From Aeromicrobium sp. PE09-221 (GTDB lineage: Bacteria > Actinomycetota > Actinomycetes > Propionibacteriales > Nocardioidaceae), in NCBI RefSeq assembly GCF_002174305.1, contig NZ_MIJB01000018.1:1-64000 (forward strand): a stretch of DNA of 64,000 nt, written 5' to 3'. The notes beneath the pieces were generated by a model, which saw only the letters and a program-made list of their open reading frames with translations, was not told where the DNA came from and made no database searches. A program made the translations under genes and the position numbers. Positions 42,075 to 50,786 of this stretch are shown piece after piece (within the stretch, counting starts at the first letter, position 1; every line of letters starts with the position of its first letter).

Positions 42075-42542
42075 TCAAGCCCCCGTGTCGTCGCGTCGTT
42101 CGCGGCGGCGTCGTGCTGCCTCGTAGGCCGTGTCCAGCAGATCGCGGACGGCGGCGTCGCTGGCCTCTCCCGGCTCCACGACTGCCAGCCACCCGTGGGC
42201 GCCGTACACGGGATGAGCGAAGATCCGGTCCTCGCCGTGGGGAATGGGCTCGGGGATGTGTTCGCGCGGAGCGGCTCCCACGTGCCGTTCGAAGGCCTCT
42301 CGCCCGGCGGCGATGTTGAGCCGGAAGCGGCCGGGAGGATCGAGCCGTGAACCTGTGTCGTCGGGGTAGTCCTTCGTGACGATGGTGGCGAAGGGCTGGG
42401 TCGGCGGGATGCTGCCGCTGGGGGAGTAGAAGAAGAACACGTCGCCCCAGGCCAGCTCGGGTGTGCCGTCACCCTCCCGCGGCCGCATGGTCACGACATT
42501 CTCGTGGGCGGTGACGTGGGCGATGATGTCGTCGATCGTCAT
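42075..42542 (-). CDS. DUF6194 family protein
   Basis: A 155-residue soluble protein with the DUF6194 pattern: TIDDIIAHVTAHENVVTMRP, VFFFYSPSG and ATIVTKDYPDDTGSRLDPPG, then FRLNIAAGREAFERHVGAAP. The function of this actinobacterial family is not established. It is a single gene on the minus strand. The gap to the B12-type permease is 71 nt and holds no ATPase gene. Confidence 0.8.
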   Translation of the reverse strand: MTIDDIIAHVTAHENVVTMRPREGDGTPELAWGDVFFFYSPSGSIPPTQPFATIVTKDYPDDTGSRLDPPGRFRLNIAAGREAFERHVGAAPREHIPEPIPHGEDRIFAHPVYGAHGWLAVVEPGEASDAAVRDLLDTAYEAARRRRERRDDTGA

Positions 42543-42613
42543 GGCTCTACCGTCTCATCCCTGTCACTGCCGACTCGGGATTCCCAGCGACCGTACGATC
42601 TGGCAGTCGTCGC

Positions 42614-43633
42614 TCAGCGCGTCGCTCGACGCCGCAGCAGGATGACGGCGAACACCGGCACGCCGATGAGGGCGGTGGCGACGCCGACAGGGAGTTCCTG
42701 CGGATCGAGCAGAGTCCGTGCGGCAGTATCGACCCAGACGAGGAACACGGCCCCGGTGATGGCGGCGATCGGCACGAGCCGTCGATGCCCCGCGCCCACG
42801 AGGCCGCGCGCGATATGCGGCAGCACGAGGCCCACGAAGCCGATCGCGCCCGAGGTGCTGACGACGACCGCGGTCATCAGTGCGGTCAACAGCAACAGCA
42901 GCAGGCGGATCGCCGTGACATTGACACCTAGGGAGGCCGCGGCCTTCTCCCCGAAGGCGAAGGCATCGAGTGAAGCCGCACAGGCGACACACGCCACGAG
43001 CCCGATGACCACGACCAGCGACACGACGGTGACGTCGCGCCACGAAGCGCTCGACAGGGACCCCAGCAACCAGAACAGCACGCCACGGGTCTGCTCGGCA
43101 TCGGCGGCGGTGAAGACGATGAACGACGTCAGCGCTGAGAACAGCTGCGTCGCCGCCACTCCCGCGAGCACCACGCGGTCGGTGGTGCCACCCGCGGCCG
43201 TCGCGAGAAGCAGGACGAGTGCGAAGGCTGCGATCGCGCCGAGGAAGGCTCCGCCCGCCAAGCCGATGCTCCCCGCACCGATACCGAGCACCACGACGAG
43301 CACCGCACCGGTCGATGCGCCGGAGGACACTCCGAGGATGAAGGGATCGGCCAGCGGATTGCGCAGCAGCGACTGGAGGATCACCCCGCACACGGCCAGT
43401 CCTGCCCCGCACGCAGCGGCGAGCAGTGTCCGGGGCAGTCGCAGATTCCAGACGATGCCGTCCTGGATCCGGCTGAGCCCCGAGGGACCCCCGGCGAGCT
43501 TCGACCACACGACATCGAGCACCTCGCGGGGGCTGATCTGCGAGGGCCCGATCGTCACCGCGACCGCGATCGAGCACAACAGCGCGGTGATGCCGACGGC
43601 GCCCAGGAGCCAGGCGCGCCGTGTGAGGGTCAC
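42614..43633 (-). CDS. FecCD/BtuC-type permease, probably for cobalamin
   Basis: A 339-residue permease with about ten helices. It shows the BtuC/FecCD pattern LRLPRTLLAAACGAGLAVCG, QSLLRNPLADPFILGVSSGA and FVGLVLPHIARGLVG. The GTG start overlaps the stop of the binding-protein gene (GTGA). The riboswitch upstream of that gene indicates cobalamin or a corrinoid as substrate. No ATPase follows, so it must borrow one or be served from elsewhere. Confidence 0.9.
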   Translation of the reverse strand: MTLTRRAWLLGAVGITALLCSIAVAVTIGPSQISPREVLDVVWSKLAGGPSGLSRIQDGIVWNLRLPRTLLAAACGAGLAVCGVILQSLLRNPLADPFILGVSSGASTGAVLVVVLGIGAGSIGLAGGAFLGAIAAFALVLLLATAAGGTTDRVVLAGVAATQLFSALTSFIVFTAADAEQTRGVLFWLLGSLSSASWRDVTVVSLVVVIGLVACVACAASLDAFAFGEKAAASLGVNVTAIRLLLLLLTALMTAVVVSTSGAIGFVGLVLPHIARGLVGAGHRRLVPIAAITGAVFLVWVDTAARTLLDPQELPVGVATALIGVPVFAVILLRRRATR

Positions 43634-44658
43634 TGCGAGAGGCCGAGCTCGCGCAGACCGGCGGCGACCTGCTCGACACCGTCGACCGTGCGGATCGAGG
43701 GATTCATCGCCGCACCGGTCAGCTCGATGAACCGGTCCTCCTTGACCGCCGTCATCTCGCTGGTCACCGGATGGCTCTTCAGGAAGTCGATCTTGGCCTC
43801 GGCGGTCTCGGCCGTCTGGCTCTTGCGCGTCAGATCGCCGATGACGATGACATCGGGATCCCGCGTGGCGACGGTCTCCCAGTTGATCTGAGGCCACTCC
43901 TCCTGGCTGTCGTCGAAGACGTTGTCCAGCCCGAGGGTCCGGTTGATGATGCCCGGGGCGCCACAGCAGCCGGCCATATAGGGCGATTCGCTGTTGGCGA
44001 ACCAGTACAGGACGCTCACATCGCCGCCGGGTGCCTCCTCGGCGGCGGCCTCCATGCGCGAGCGGAGTTCCTCGACCAGCTGCTCGCCTTCCTGCTGCAC
44101 ACCGAAGATCTCGGCGAGGTCCGAGATCTCCTGGTAGACGGTGTCGATCTCGAGGACATCGTCACGGGACCCGTCCTCGCTGGTCGCATCGCCCTTGCCG
44201 CACTCGGCGGGGGAGAGATACGAAGGGACGCCGAGCTCCTCCAGCGCCTCGGGTGTGGTCACGCCGCCCTCGCCGAGCGTGCCGAGGAAGGAGGCGGTCA
44301 CGAGATCGGGCTCTGTCTCCAGCACACGCTCATAGGACGGCGCGTTGTCGGCGAGGCGTTCGACCTTGTCGTTCTCCTCTTCTAGTCCCTCACGGACGGG
44401 ATCGGTCCAGGTCGCGGTGCCGACCATGCGATCGGCGAGTCCCAGTGAGAGCAGGATCTCGGTCGATCCCTGGTTGAGGGAGACCGCCCGCTCCGGCGGC
44501 GCGTCGACGGTCACCTCGCGTCCGCAGTTGTCGATCGTCACCGGATAGCCGTCGGCGGATGAGGTGGAGTCGCTGTCATCGGTCGAGCCGGAACATGCCA
44601 CCAGGGCGAGCGAGCCGATGAGCGCGAGGGACGTGAATGAGCGGACGGGGGCGGGCAT
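43630..44658 (-). CDS. Periplasmic-type binding lipoprotein, probably BtuF-like
   Basis: A 342-residue lipoprotein. The signal ends in the lipobox ALVACSGS, with the lipidated cysteine at C22. NCGREVTVDAPPERAVSLNQ begins the mature FecB/BtuF-type domain. CCGAPGIINRTLGLDNVFDD and DPDVIVIGDLTRK are conserved blocks. A cobalamin riboswitch lies directly upstream. A ferric siderophore is less likely in this context than a corrinoid. Confidence 0.88.
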   Translation of the reverse strand: MPAPVRSFTSLALIGSLALVACSGSTDDSDSTSSADGYPVTIDNCGREVTVDAPPERAVSLNQGSTEILLSLGLADRMVGTATWTDPVREGLEEENDKVERLADNAPSYERVLETEPDLVTASFLGTLGEGGVTTPEALEELGVPSYLSPAECGKGDATSEDGSRDDVLEIDTVYQEISDLAEIFGVQQEGEQLVEELRSRMEAAAEEAPGGDVSVLYWFANSESPYMAGCCGAPGIINRTLGLDNVFDDSQEEWPQINWETVATRDPDVIVIGDLTRKSQTAETAEAKIDFLKSHPVTSEMTAVKEDRFIELTGAAMNPSIRTVDGVEQVAAGLRELGLSQ

Positions 44659-44725
44659 GGGCCAGCACCTTTCGAGGTCGGGGCTCTGTCGCGGAGCCCG
44701 GTGAGACCTCCCGGCGGTCGCCGTG

Positions 44726-44895
44726 AGGGCCAGCAGGTCTTCGGACTCGGGGTCGTCCGAGGCGTGCGCCTTCCCGGAACCCGTCCAGTGGCATCGTGCA
44801 CACCCCGTCTCCCTCACCGCTGCGCGTCAGTCCCGGATTCGCACCGGGTTCCCTGACCCCAGAGGGGTACGACTGGCGTAGCGCACGCTAGCAGG
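44726..44895 (-). ncRNA. Cobalamin riboswitch (uptake genes)
   Basis: On the minus strand the core reads GGGAACCCGGTGCGAATCC, then GCGCAGCGGTGAGG, then GGGAAGGCG, and ends with AGTCCGAAGACCTGC, the B12 box. Downstream, GGGCTC (44681-44686) and GAGCCC (44694-44699) can form a hairpin near the ribosome-binding site. Bound cobalamin would reduce synthesis of the uptake proteins. Confidence 0.93.
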
Positions 44896-45001
44896 TTCCT
44901 CGGCCTGGGCGGTACACGAGCGTCCATGTCACGTCGTGACGGAGGCTCCCCGACCGCCCCGAAGCAGGTGGCACGGTGAGTTCGCCCTGGCATGGCGCGA
45001 C

Positions 45002-45046
45002 CACAAGATGTTGGGGGTTACATGCATGTGATTTGCGTATATAGTG
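45002..45046 (+). promoter_or_regulatory. nrdAB promoter with possible NrdR boxes
   Basis: TTACAT (45018) and TATAGT (45040-45045) form a plausible -35/-10 pair at 16-nt spacing. CACAAGATGTTG and GCGTATATAGTG, 33 nt apart, resemble the paired NrdR boxes used to repress ribonucleotide reductase genes. The match is partial. A perfect ACATGCATGT palindrome lies between them. Confidence 0.45.
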
Positions 45047-45056
45047 ATGTCCGCAG

Positions 45057-45226
45057 CTGGTTCGGCTCCTCCCCGGAGGGGTCGTCGTAAGAGGGAATCC
45101 GGTGAGAGACCGGAACTGCCCCGCAGCGGTGAGTGGGAACGACCGGTGTCATCAGCACTGGGCCGACGGCCTGGGAAGCGACACCCAGTAGGAACACCAG
45201 TGCCCACGAGTCCGAAGACCTGCCAG
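45057..45226 (+). ncRNA. Cobalamin riboswitch (nrdAB)
   Basis: The core reads GAGGGAATCCGGTGAGAGAC, then CCCCGCAGCGGTGAGTGGG, CCTGGGAAGCG, and the B12 box AGTCCGAAGACCTGCC. It precedes nrdA. In Streptomyces a B12 riboswitch similarly shuts off the class Ia reductase when cobalamin is available to the class II enzyme NrdJ, which implies that this organism also has an NrdJ elsewhere. Confidence 0.95.
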
Positions 45227-45228
45227 TG

Positions 45229-45253
45229 CCTCGGCATCCCGATGATGCCGAGG
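45229..45253 (+). terminator. Riboswitch expression-platform hairpin before nrdA
   Basis: CCTCGGCATC and GATGCCGAGG form a perfect 10-bp stem with a five-base loop, directly after the B12 box. It is a candidate transcription or translation switch, about 105 nt before the nrdA start. Confidence 0.65.
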
Positions 45254-45357
45254 GTCCGCGATCGCGAGGGACGATCCAGGGCTCGAAACGGCACGGCCGT
45301 CGTCCCTACCCTCCGTGAGCGGATCGCCGCGAGTACTCGTTCACGAGGGGTGAACCG

Positions 45358-47907
45358 ATGTCCACTGCACTCACCGTCGTCAAGCGCGACGGCACCCGCG
45401 TCCCCTACGACGGCTACCAGATCGCGCAGTCGATCGAAGAGGCTGCCACGGGCCTGCCCGATCCCGTCACCCGCGCCACGCAGCTGCGCTCGGAGCTGGA
45501 GATCACGCTCTTCGACGGCATCACGAGCGAGCAGCTCGACGAGGCCGTCATCGGTGTCGCATTGCAGAACGTCAAGGACGATCCAGCTTTCGACACGATC
45601 GCCGCACGACTGCTCATCAAGAGCCTCTACAAGAAGATCTTCGGCGAAGGCGTCACCCGCGACGAGGTGTACGCCCTCTGCGGTCCGGCCTTCGTCCGCT
45701 CCATCACGCGGGGCGTCGAGCTCGGGCTGCTCGACTCGCGCCTCGCAGAGCTGTTCGACCTCGACCTGCTGGGATCCGCGCTCGATCCCGATCGCGACGA
45801 CCTGCTGCGCTACATCGGGGCTCAGACCATGCGCAATCGCTACATGATGACCGAGCCCGACGGCACCCCGCTGGAGACCCCGCAGTTCTTCTGGATGCGG
45901 GTCGCGATGGGTCTCTCACTCAATGAGGATGAGCCCACGCAGGCGGCTTTGGCGTTCTACGACTCGATGTCGCGGCTGGAGTACCTTGCCGCCGGTTCGA
46001 CCCTCGTCAACGCCGGTACCGCCTACGCACAGCTCTCGAACTGCTTCGTCATGCAGACCGAGGACGATATCGAGCACATCGCCAAGACGGTGCGCGATGT
46101 CATGTGGCTCACCAAGGGCACGGGGGGCATCGGCCTGTCGATGACCAAGCTGCGCTCGGAGGGCTCGCCGATCCGCTCCAATAACACGCGCAGCACGGGC
46201 CCGATCCCGTTCATGCACACCATCGACTCCACGCTGCGCGCCGTCAGCCGTGGTGGCAAGAAGTTCGGCGCCCTGTGCTTCTACCTGGAGAACTGGCACC
46301 TCGACTTCGCCCAGTTCCTGGACCTGCGGCAGAACTCCGGCGATCCCTATCGACGCACCCGCACAGCCAACACCGCGGTGTGGATCAGCGACGAGTTCAT
46401 GAAGCGGGTCGCGCATGACGAACCCTGGTACCTCTTCGATCCGCTCGAGGTACCCGATCTGGTCGAGCTCACCGGTCGCGAGTTCAGCCGTCGCTATGCC
46501 GAGTACGCCGCCAAGGCCGAGGCGGGGGAGCTGCGCCACAAGAAGCTCAGCGCGCGCGAGCAGTGGAGGGCCATCCTCATCAGCCTGCAGACCACCTCGC
46601 ACCCGTGGATCACCTGGAAGGACACGATCAACACCCGTGCCCTCAATGACAACACCGGCACGATCCACCTGTCTAATCTCTGCACCGAGATCACCCTTCC
46701 GCAGGATCGCGAGAACATCGCCGTGTGCAATCTCGCCTCGATCAACCTCGCTCGGCACGTCACCGGCCGTCGCGGCGACGCGGTGGTCGAGTGGGACCGA
46801 TTGGCGGCCTCGGTGCGGCGTGCCGTGCGCCAGCTCGACAATCTCATCGACATCACCATCAGCTCGGTGCCCGAGTCGGAGCACTCCAATGAGCGCAACC
46901 GGGCCCTTGGCCTGGGCGTCATGGGCTTCACCGACGTGGTGGAGCGCTTCGGCTGGTCGTATGCGAGCGAGCAGTCCTATGAGCTGATCGACCGGCTGCT
47001 GGAGTTCGTCAGCTGGCACGCGATCGATGCCTCGGCCGATCTCGCCGCAGAGCGCGGGGCGTACCCGAACTTCGCCGGGTCGGGTTGGAGCAAGGGGCTC
47101 GTGCCCGTCGACACGCTCGACCGCCTCGAGGCCGACCGCGGTGTGCCGCTGGAGGTCGACCGCACGACTCGTCTGGACTGGGACGCTCTGCGCCACAAGG
47201 TGGCCGGCGGGATGCGCAACTCGACGCTGATGGCGATCGCTCCGACCGCGTCGATCGGACTCGTCGCCGGCACCACGCCGGGCCTCGACCCGCAGTTCAG
47301 CCAGATCTTCAGCCGTGCCACGAGCGCGGGCAAGTTCCTGGAGGTCAACCGCAATCTGGTGGAGGACCTGCGTGAGCGCGGGCTCTGGGATGAGCTGCGC
47401 GACGAGCTGCTGCGCCAGCAGGGCGATCTGTCGCAGGTCGAAGGGGCTCCGACGGACCTGGTGGAGATCTATCAGACGAGCTTCCAACTCACACCCCATG
47501 CCTTCGTCGAGGTCGCGGCGCGTGCGCAGAAATGGATCGACCAGGCGATCAGCCGCAACATCTACCTCGCGAGCCGCGAGGTCGACGGCATGGTCGACCT
47601 CTACAGCGCGGCGTGGCGCAAAGGTGTCAAGACCACCTACTACCTGCACATGATGCCGCGGCATACCGCGGAGCAGAGCACGGTCAAGGTCAACAAGTCC
47701 GAGGCCGTAGCGTCTGTATCGAGCGGTGCACAGCGTCGTGGCTTCGGTGCCGCGGCCCCGGCGCGTCGTGGTTTCGGCGCGGTCGCGGCGCCGGTGGCGG
47801 AGGTCGAGCCCGTGGTGCCCGAGGAGGTGCAGGAGCTCGAGGTCGTCGACGGTGCCGCCTGCCCCATCGACCCCCAAGAGCGCCTCCAGTGCGACTCCTG
47901 CCAGTGA
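45358..47907 (+). CDS. nrdA: Class I ribonucleotide reductase alpha subunit
   Basis: An 849-residue catalytic subunit reducing ribonucleoside diphosphates to deoxy forms. A single N-terminal ATP-cone (VVKRDGTRVPYDGYQIAQSI) suggests allosteric activity control. Active-site residues are C229 (AQLSNCFVMQ), N440, C442 and E444 (SNLCTEI) and C457. The thioredoxin-facing pair is the C-terminal CDSCQ (C845/C848). ATG with GAGGGG upstream. The riboswitch predicts repression by cobalamin. nrdB follows after a hairpin-containing gap. Confidence 0.96.
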   Translation: MSTALTVVKRDGTRVPYDGYQIAQSIEEAATGLPDPVTRATQLRSELEITLFDGITSEQLDEAVIGVALQNVKDDPAFDTIAARLLIKSLYKKIFGEGVTRDEVYALCGPAFVRSITRGVELGLLDSRLAELFDLDLLGSALDPDRDDLLRYIGAQTMRNRYMMTEPDGTPLETPQFFWMRVAMGLSLNEDEPTQAALAFYDSMSRLEYLAAGSTLVNAGTAYAQLSNCFVMQTEDDIEHIAKTVRDVMWLTKGTGGIGLSMTKLRSEGSPIRSNNTRSTGPIPFMHTIDSTLRAVSRGGKKFGALCFYLENWHLDFAQFLDLRQNSGDPYRRTRTANTAVWISDEFMKRVAHDEPWYLFDPLEVPDLVELTGREFSRRYAEYAAKAEAGELRHKKLSAREQWRAILISLQTTSHPWITWKDTINTRALNDNTGTIHLSNLCTEITLPQDRENIAVCNLASINLARHVTGRRGDAVVEWDRLAASVRRAVRQLDNLIDITISSVPESEHSNERNRALGLGVMGFTDVVERFGWSYASEQSYELIDRLLEFVSWHAIDASADLAAERGAYPNFAGSGWSKGLVPVDTLDRLEADRGVPLEVDRTTRLDWDALRHKVAGGMRNSTLMAIAPTASIGLVAGTTPGLDPQFSQIFSRATSAGKFLEVNRNLVEDLRERGLWDELRDELLRQQGDLSQVEGAPTDLVEIYQTSFQLTPHAFVEVAARAQKWIDQAISRNIYLASREVDGMVDLYSAAWRKGVKTTYYLHMMPRHTAEQSTVKVNKSEAVASVSSGAQRRGFGAAAPARRGFGAVAAPVAEVEPVVPEEVQELEVVDGAACPIDPQERLQCDSCQ

Positions 47908-47929
47908 ACTTCCGGCCCACCCCCGCGTT

Positions 47930-47984
47930 GAGTGTGACGTTTGGACGGTGGAATGGGCCTTTTCGCCGTCCAAACGTCACACTC
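47930..47984. repeat. 19-bp perfect inverted repeat between nrdA and nrdB
   Basis: GAGTGTGACGTTTGGACGG (47930-47948) is perfectly complementary to CCGTCCAAACGTCACACTC (47966-47984) across a 17-nt loop. It could stabilise the nrdA message 3' end or limit nrdB expression by partial termination. It could also be an inserted palindromic repeat. Confidence 0.85.
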
Positions 47985-48001
47985 ACCGTGAAAGTAAGGG
48001 C

Positions 48002-48988
48002 ATGATGACGCGAGGGATCCTGGGAACGGGGATCGAGGAGGGGCTGCTGCTCAAGCCGGTCACCTATCCGTGGGCGATGGAGCTGTACGACCAGGCGGTG
48101 GCGAACACGTGGTTCCCCAATGAGGTGCAGCTGGGGGAGGACCTCGGCGACTTCGAGCGGATGAGTGATGACGAGCGGCACGCGCTCACCCACCTGATGA
48201 GCTACTTCAACCCGAACGAGCTGCTGGTCAACAAGGCGCTCGCCTTCGGCGTCTATCCGTATGTCAACGCCGCTGAGTGCCACCTCTACCTCGCCAAGCA
48301 GATGTGGGAAGAGGCCAACCACTGCATGAGCTTCGAGTACGTGCTGGAGACCTTCCCGATCGACCGCGAGGCGGCCTACGAGTCCCACGTGACGGTGCCG
48401 TCGATGGCGGCAAAGGAGGCTTTCGAGATCCGCTACATCAAGCGGATGACCGAGCAGACCCTCGACATCACCACGACCGAGGGCAAACAGGACTTCGTGC
48501 GCAATCTGGTGGCCTACAACGTCATCTTGGAGGGCATCTGGTTCTACTCGGGCTTCATGGTGGCGTTGAGCTTCCGGCAACGGAACCTGCTGCGCAACTT
48601 CGGATCCCTCATCGACTGGATCGTGCGTGACGAGAGTCTGCACCTGAAGTTCGGCATCAACCTGATCCTCACCGTGCTCGACGAGAATCCCGATGTCGCC
48701 ACCCCGGAGTTCGCTGCGGAGATCCAGCAGATGGTGCTCGATGCGGTGGAGATGGAGGAGGCGTACAACCACGACCTGCTGCCGAACGGCATCCTCGGTC
48801 TCAACGCGGACTACATCAATCAATACGTCCGCTACCTGGCCGACCGCCGACTCGAGGAGCTCGGCTTCGAGCCGCACTACGGTGTCGGCAATCCGGCCAA
48901 GTGGATGGCGACGGCCAACGACACGCTGCAGCTCGTCAACTTCTTCGAGTCGATCAACACCTCCTATGAGGTCAACGCGAAGGCCTGA
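48002..48988 (+). CDS. nrdB: Ribonucleotide reductase beta subunit, class Ic type
   Basis: A 328-residue ferritin-like R2 subunit. Predicted metal ligands are E73 (NPNELLV), E104 and H107 (WEEANHCMSFEYV), E177 and E211/H214 (RDESLHLKFG). The radical tyrosine position (His+4) is F111, with Y113 two residues on, and the first ligand is Glu rather than Asp. This is the class Ic pattern of Chlamydia, whose R2 uses a Mn/Fe cofactor without a tyrosyl radical. The ATG follows AAGG, and a second ATG lies at codon 2. Confidence 0.9.
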   Translation: MMTRGILGTGIEEGLLLKPVTYPWAMELYDQAVANTWFPNEVQLGEDLGDFERMSDDERHALTHLMSYFNPNELLVNKALAFGVYPYVNAAECHLYLAKQMWEEANHCMSFEYVLETFPIDREAAYESHVTVPSMAAKEAFEIRYIKRMTEQTLDITTTEGKQDFVRNLVAYNVILEGIWFYSGFMVALSFRQRNLLRNFGSLIDWIVRDESLHLKFGINLILTVLDENPDVATPEFAAEIQQMVLDAVEMEEAYNHDLLPNGILGLNADYINQYVRYLADRRLEELGFEPHYGVGNPAKWMATANDTLQLVNFFESINTSYEVNAKA

Positions 48989-48990
48989 CG

Positions 48991-49416
48991 ATGAGTTGTG
49001 TCTCCTTCCTGACGCCCGGGCAGCGAGCCGCCCTGCGGCGTGCCGGGGGAGGCGGACCGCTCTCGCGGTTCATCTCCCCGCCGGCTACCGAAGGCAAGCT
49101 GCGGCGTATCCGGTTGATGGCGCTCGACCCGGACCACCGCATCCGCGAGAGCGCCGCCCTCGCGGTCCACGCGCCGCCGGACGTGCTGCGGGCGCTGACC
49201 GACGATGGTGTGCCGAGCGTGCGCTGTTGCGTCGCCCGCAATCCCGGCACGCCGGAGTCGTCCCTCGCCCGGCTGGCCGATGACGGCGATCCCCACGTGC
49301 GGGGTTGGGTCGCGGCACAGCCGTATATCCCGGCCGAGCTGTCGGACCGTCTCGCCGGCGACCCCGATCCGCAGGTGCGCCGAGTGGTGGCCTGGGCGCG
49401 CGGCTGGGGAGTGTGA
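48991..49416 (+). CDS. HEAT/LRV-repeat protein
   Basis: A 141-residue helical repeat protein beginning 2 nt after nrdB, so probably co-translated. Repeats of about 24 residues are visible, e.g. ALDPDHRIRESAALAVHAPP, then VPSVRCCVARNPGTPESSLA and DPHVRGWVAAQPYIPAELSD. No iron-sulphur cysteine cluster is evident. Its partner is unknown. Confidence 0.75.
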   Translation: MSCVSFLTPGQRAALRRAGGGGPLSRFISPPATEGKLRRIRLMALDPDHRIRESAALAVHAPPDVLRALTDDGVPSVRCCVARNPGTPESSLARLADDGDPHVRGWVAAQPYIPAELSDRLAGDPDPQVRRVVAWARGWGV

Positions 49417-49476
49417 GAGCGAAGTGCGTGGCGGTGGCGCGCGTGTGCAACGGGCGGGCGTGTCGTTCCTATCGTG

Positions 49477-49492
49477 TCGAACATGTGTTCGA
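49477..49492. promoter_or_regulatory. LexA (SOS) box upstream of the right DUF222 gene
   Basis: TCGAACATGTGTTCGA is a perfect TCGAAC-N4-GTTCGA palindrome, 12 nt upstream of the start codon of the DUF222/HNH gene. A site this close would cover the transcription or translation start. Confidence 0.85.
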
Positions 49493-49504
49493 TATGGTGG
49501 GGGT

Positions 49505-50760
49505 ATGAGTTCGGGGGATCTGGCGCAGCGGTTGCGGGACATCGCAGCATTGCTCGATGCCTTCCCTCCATCGACGGACGCGTTGCGGGTGCTGGAAGAG
49601 ACACGTAACGCGATCGAGGCGGCGCAGGCTCAGTTGACCGCTGAGATGGCCGAGACCTTGGAGCATGAGTCCGAGGGGTATTCGACGCTTAAGGCGTGGT
49701 TGCGCGGTCAGCTGCGGTTGAGCTCGCGTCGTGCGAACGAGCTGGTGAGAACCGGTGTGACGTTGCGCCAGATCCCCGAGGCATCTGCACTCGCGGAGGC
49801 GGGGCAGATGTCCCTGGACCATGTCAAACACCTGTCCTATGCGGTCACGCATGTGGGCGCTTCCCACACACGTGACCTGCTACCTCAACTCCTCGACGTT
49901 GCCGTCACGAATGAACCCTCGGCGTTGCGGCAGGTGGTCCAGACGTTGCGCGATGCGGTCTACCCGGATGAACTCGATCAGGCATGGATCGACGGCATGG
50001 CCAGAGAAGATTTCCAGGTCAGTCCGGTCCCTGACGGGTTCCATGTGCATGGCTTCCTCAACTCGACCACCGGCGCCAAGCTCAACACGCTCTTGCAGGC
50101 ATTGTCCGCGCCTGCCGGTGCGCAGGATCCCCGCACCTGTGCGCAACGCCGCGTCGACGGCCTCGAGCGACTCTTGGATTCGGTGCTGAGCAATGGCCTT
50201 CCCGGGGACAAGGGCGTCCGCCCGCACCTGACCCTCACCGTGGACGCCAGCACTCTGATGGACGATGCCGGGACCGGCGAACTCATCGGATTCGGGACTA
50301 TCGGGACACGGCAACTGCAGGAGATGCTCTGCGAAGCCGACCTCACCCCCATCGCCACCGCAGGCAAGACCGGCATCCTGGACGTCGGCAGATCGAGTCG
50401 ACTCGCCACACCGAGGCAACGCGCCGCCATCCTGGCTCGACAAGGACATCAATGCGCCTCCCCGGGATGTCGGGCACCCGTCATCCACATCCACCATGTG
50501 ATCTGGTGGTCACACGGCGGCACGACCGACCTCGCGAATCTGATCGGGCTCTGTCCCCGAAATGGAGCCATCGCACCAGGGGCATAGCCGCGATGGAGCA
50601 CAGAAGCGTTCATGCGGGCGATATCGTTATCGAACCCGAGACTCATGAGTTCGTCGACAAGCACCACCGGACCCTGCCCGGCAGCCACCCACGCCACCGA
50701 CGACGAGCACTCGAGCCCCAACGCGTCCTCCGCCACCAGACCTACCCCCACGCCAGCTGA
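49505..50760 (+). pseudogene. DUF222/HNH endonuclease (13E12-type), truncated
   Basis: The gene begins at ATG (MSSGDLAQRLRDIAALLD) and encodes the DUF222 region and most of an HNH domain (CASPGC, then IHIHHVIWWSHGGTTDL and LIGLCPR). A 38-nt hairpin element then puts a TAG in frame. The reading frame stops at 50587, giving 360 residues. The missing end (HRSVHAGDIVIEPETHEFVD) continues in another frame to 50760. The truncated protein lacks the last HNH histidines, so it is probably not a nuclease. The LexA box implies damage induction. Confidence 0.9.
50561..50598 (+). repeat. 38-nt hairpin element, copy B
   Basis: It begins AATGGAGCCATCGC and ends GCGATGGAG. The 7-bp stem is CCATCGC with GCGATGG. 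Compared with copy A the stem shows a G-C to A-T exchange on both sides, which preserves pairing. The TAG in its loop ends the host reading frame. Confidence 0.85.
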
Positions 50761-50786
50761 CCGACCCAGCTGATCTGCTGGCATTC

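Noticed and set aside
45916-47973. A 685-codon open frame antisense to nrdA.
   Set aside because: nrdA is unmistakable on the other strand; the antisense frame is the usual consequence of high third-position GC and shows no family.
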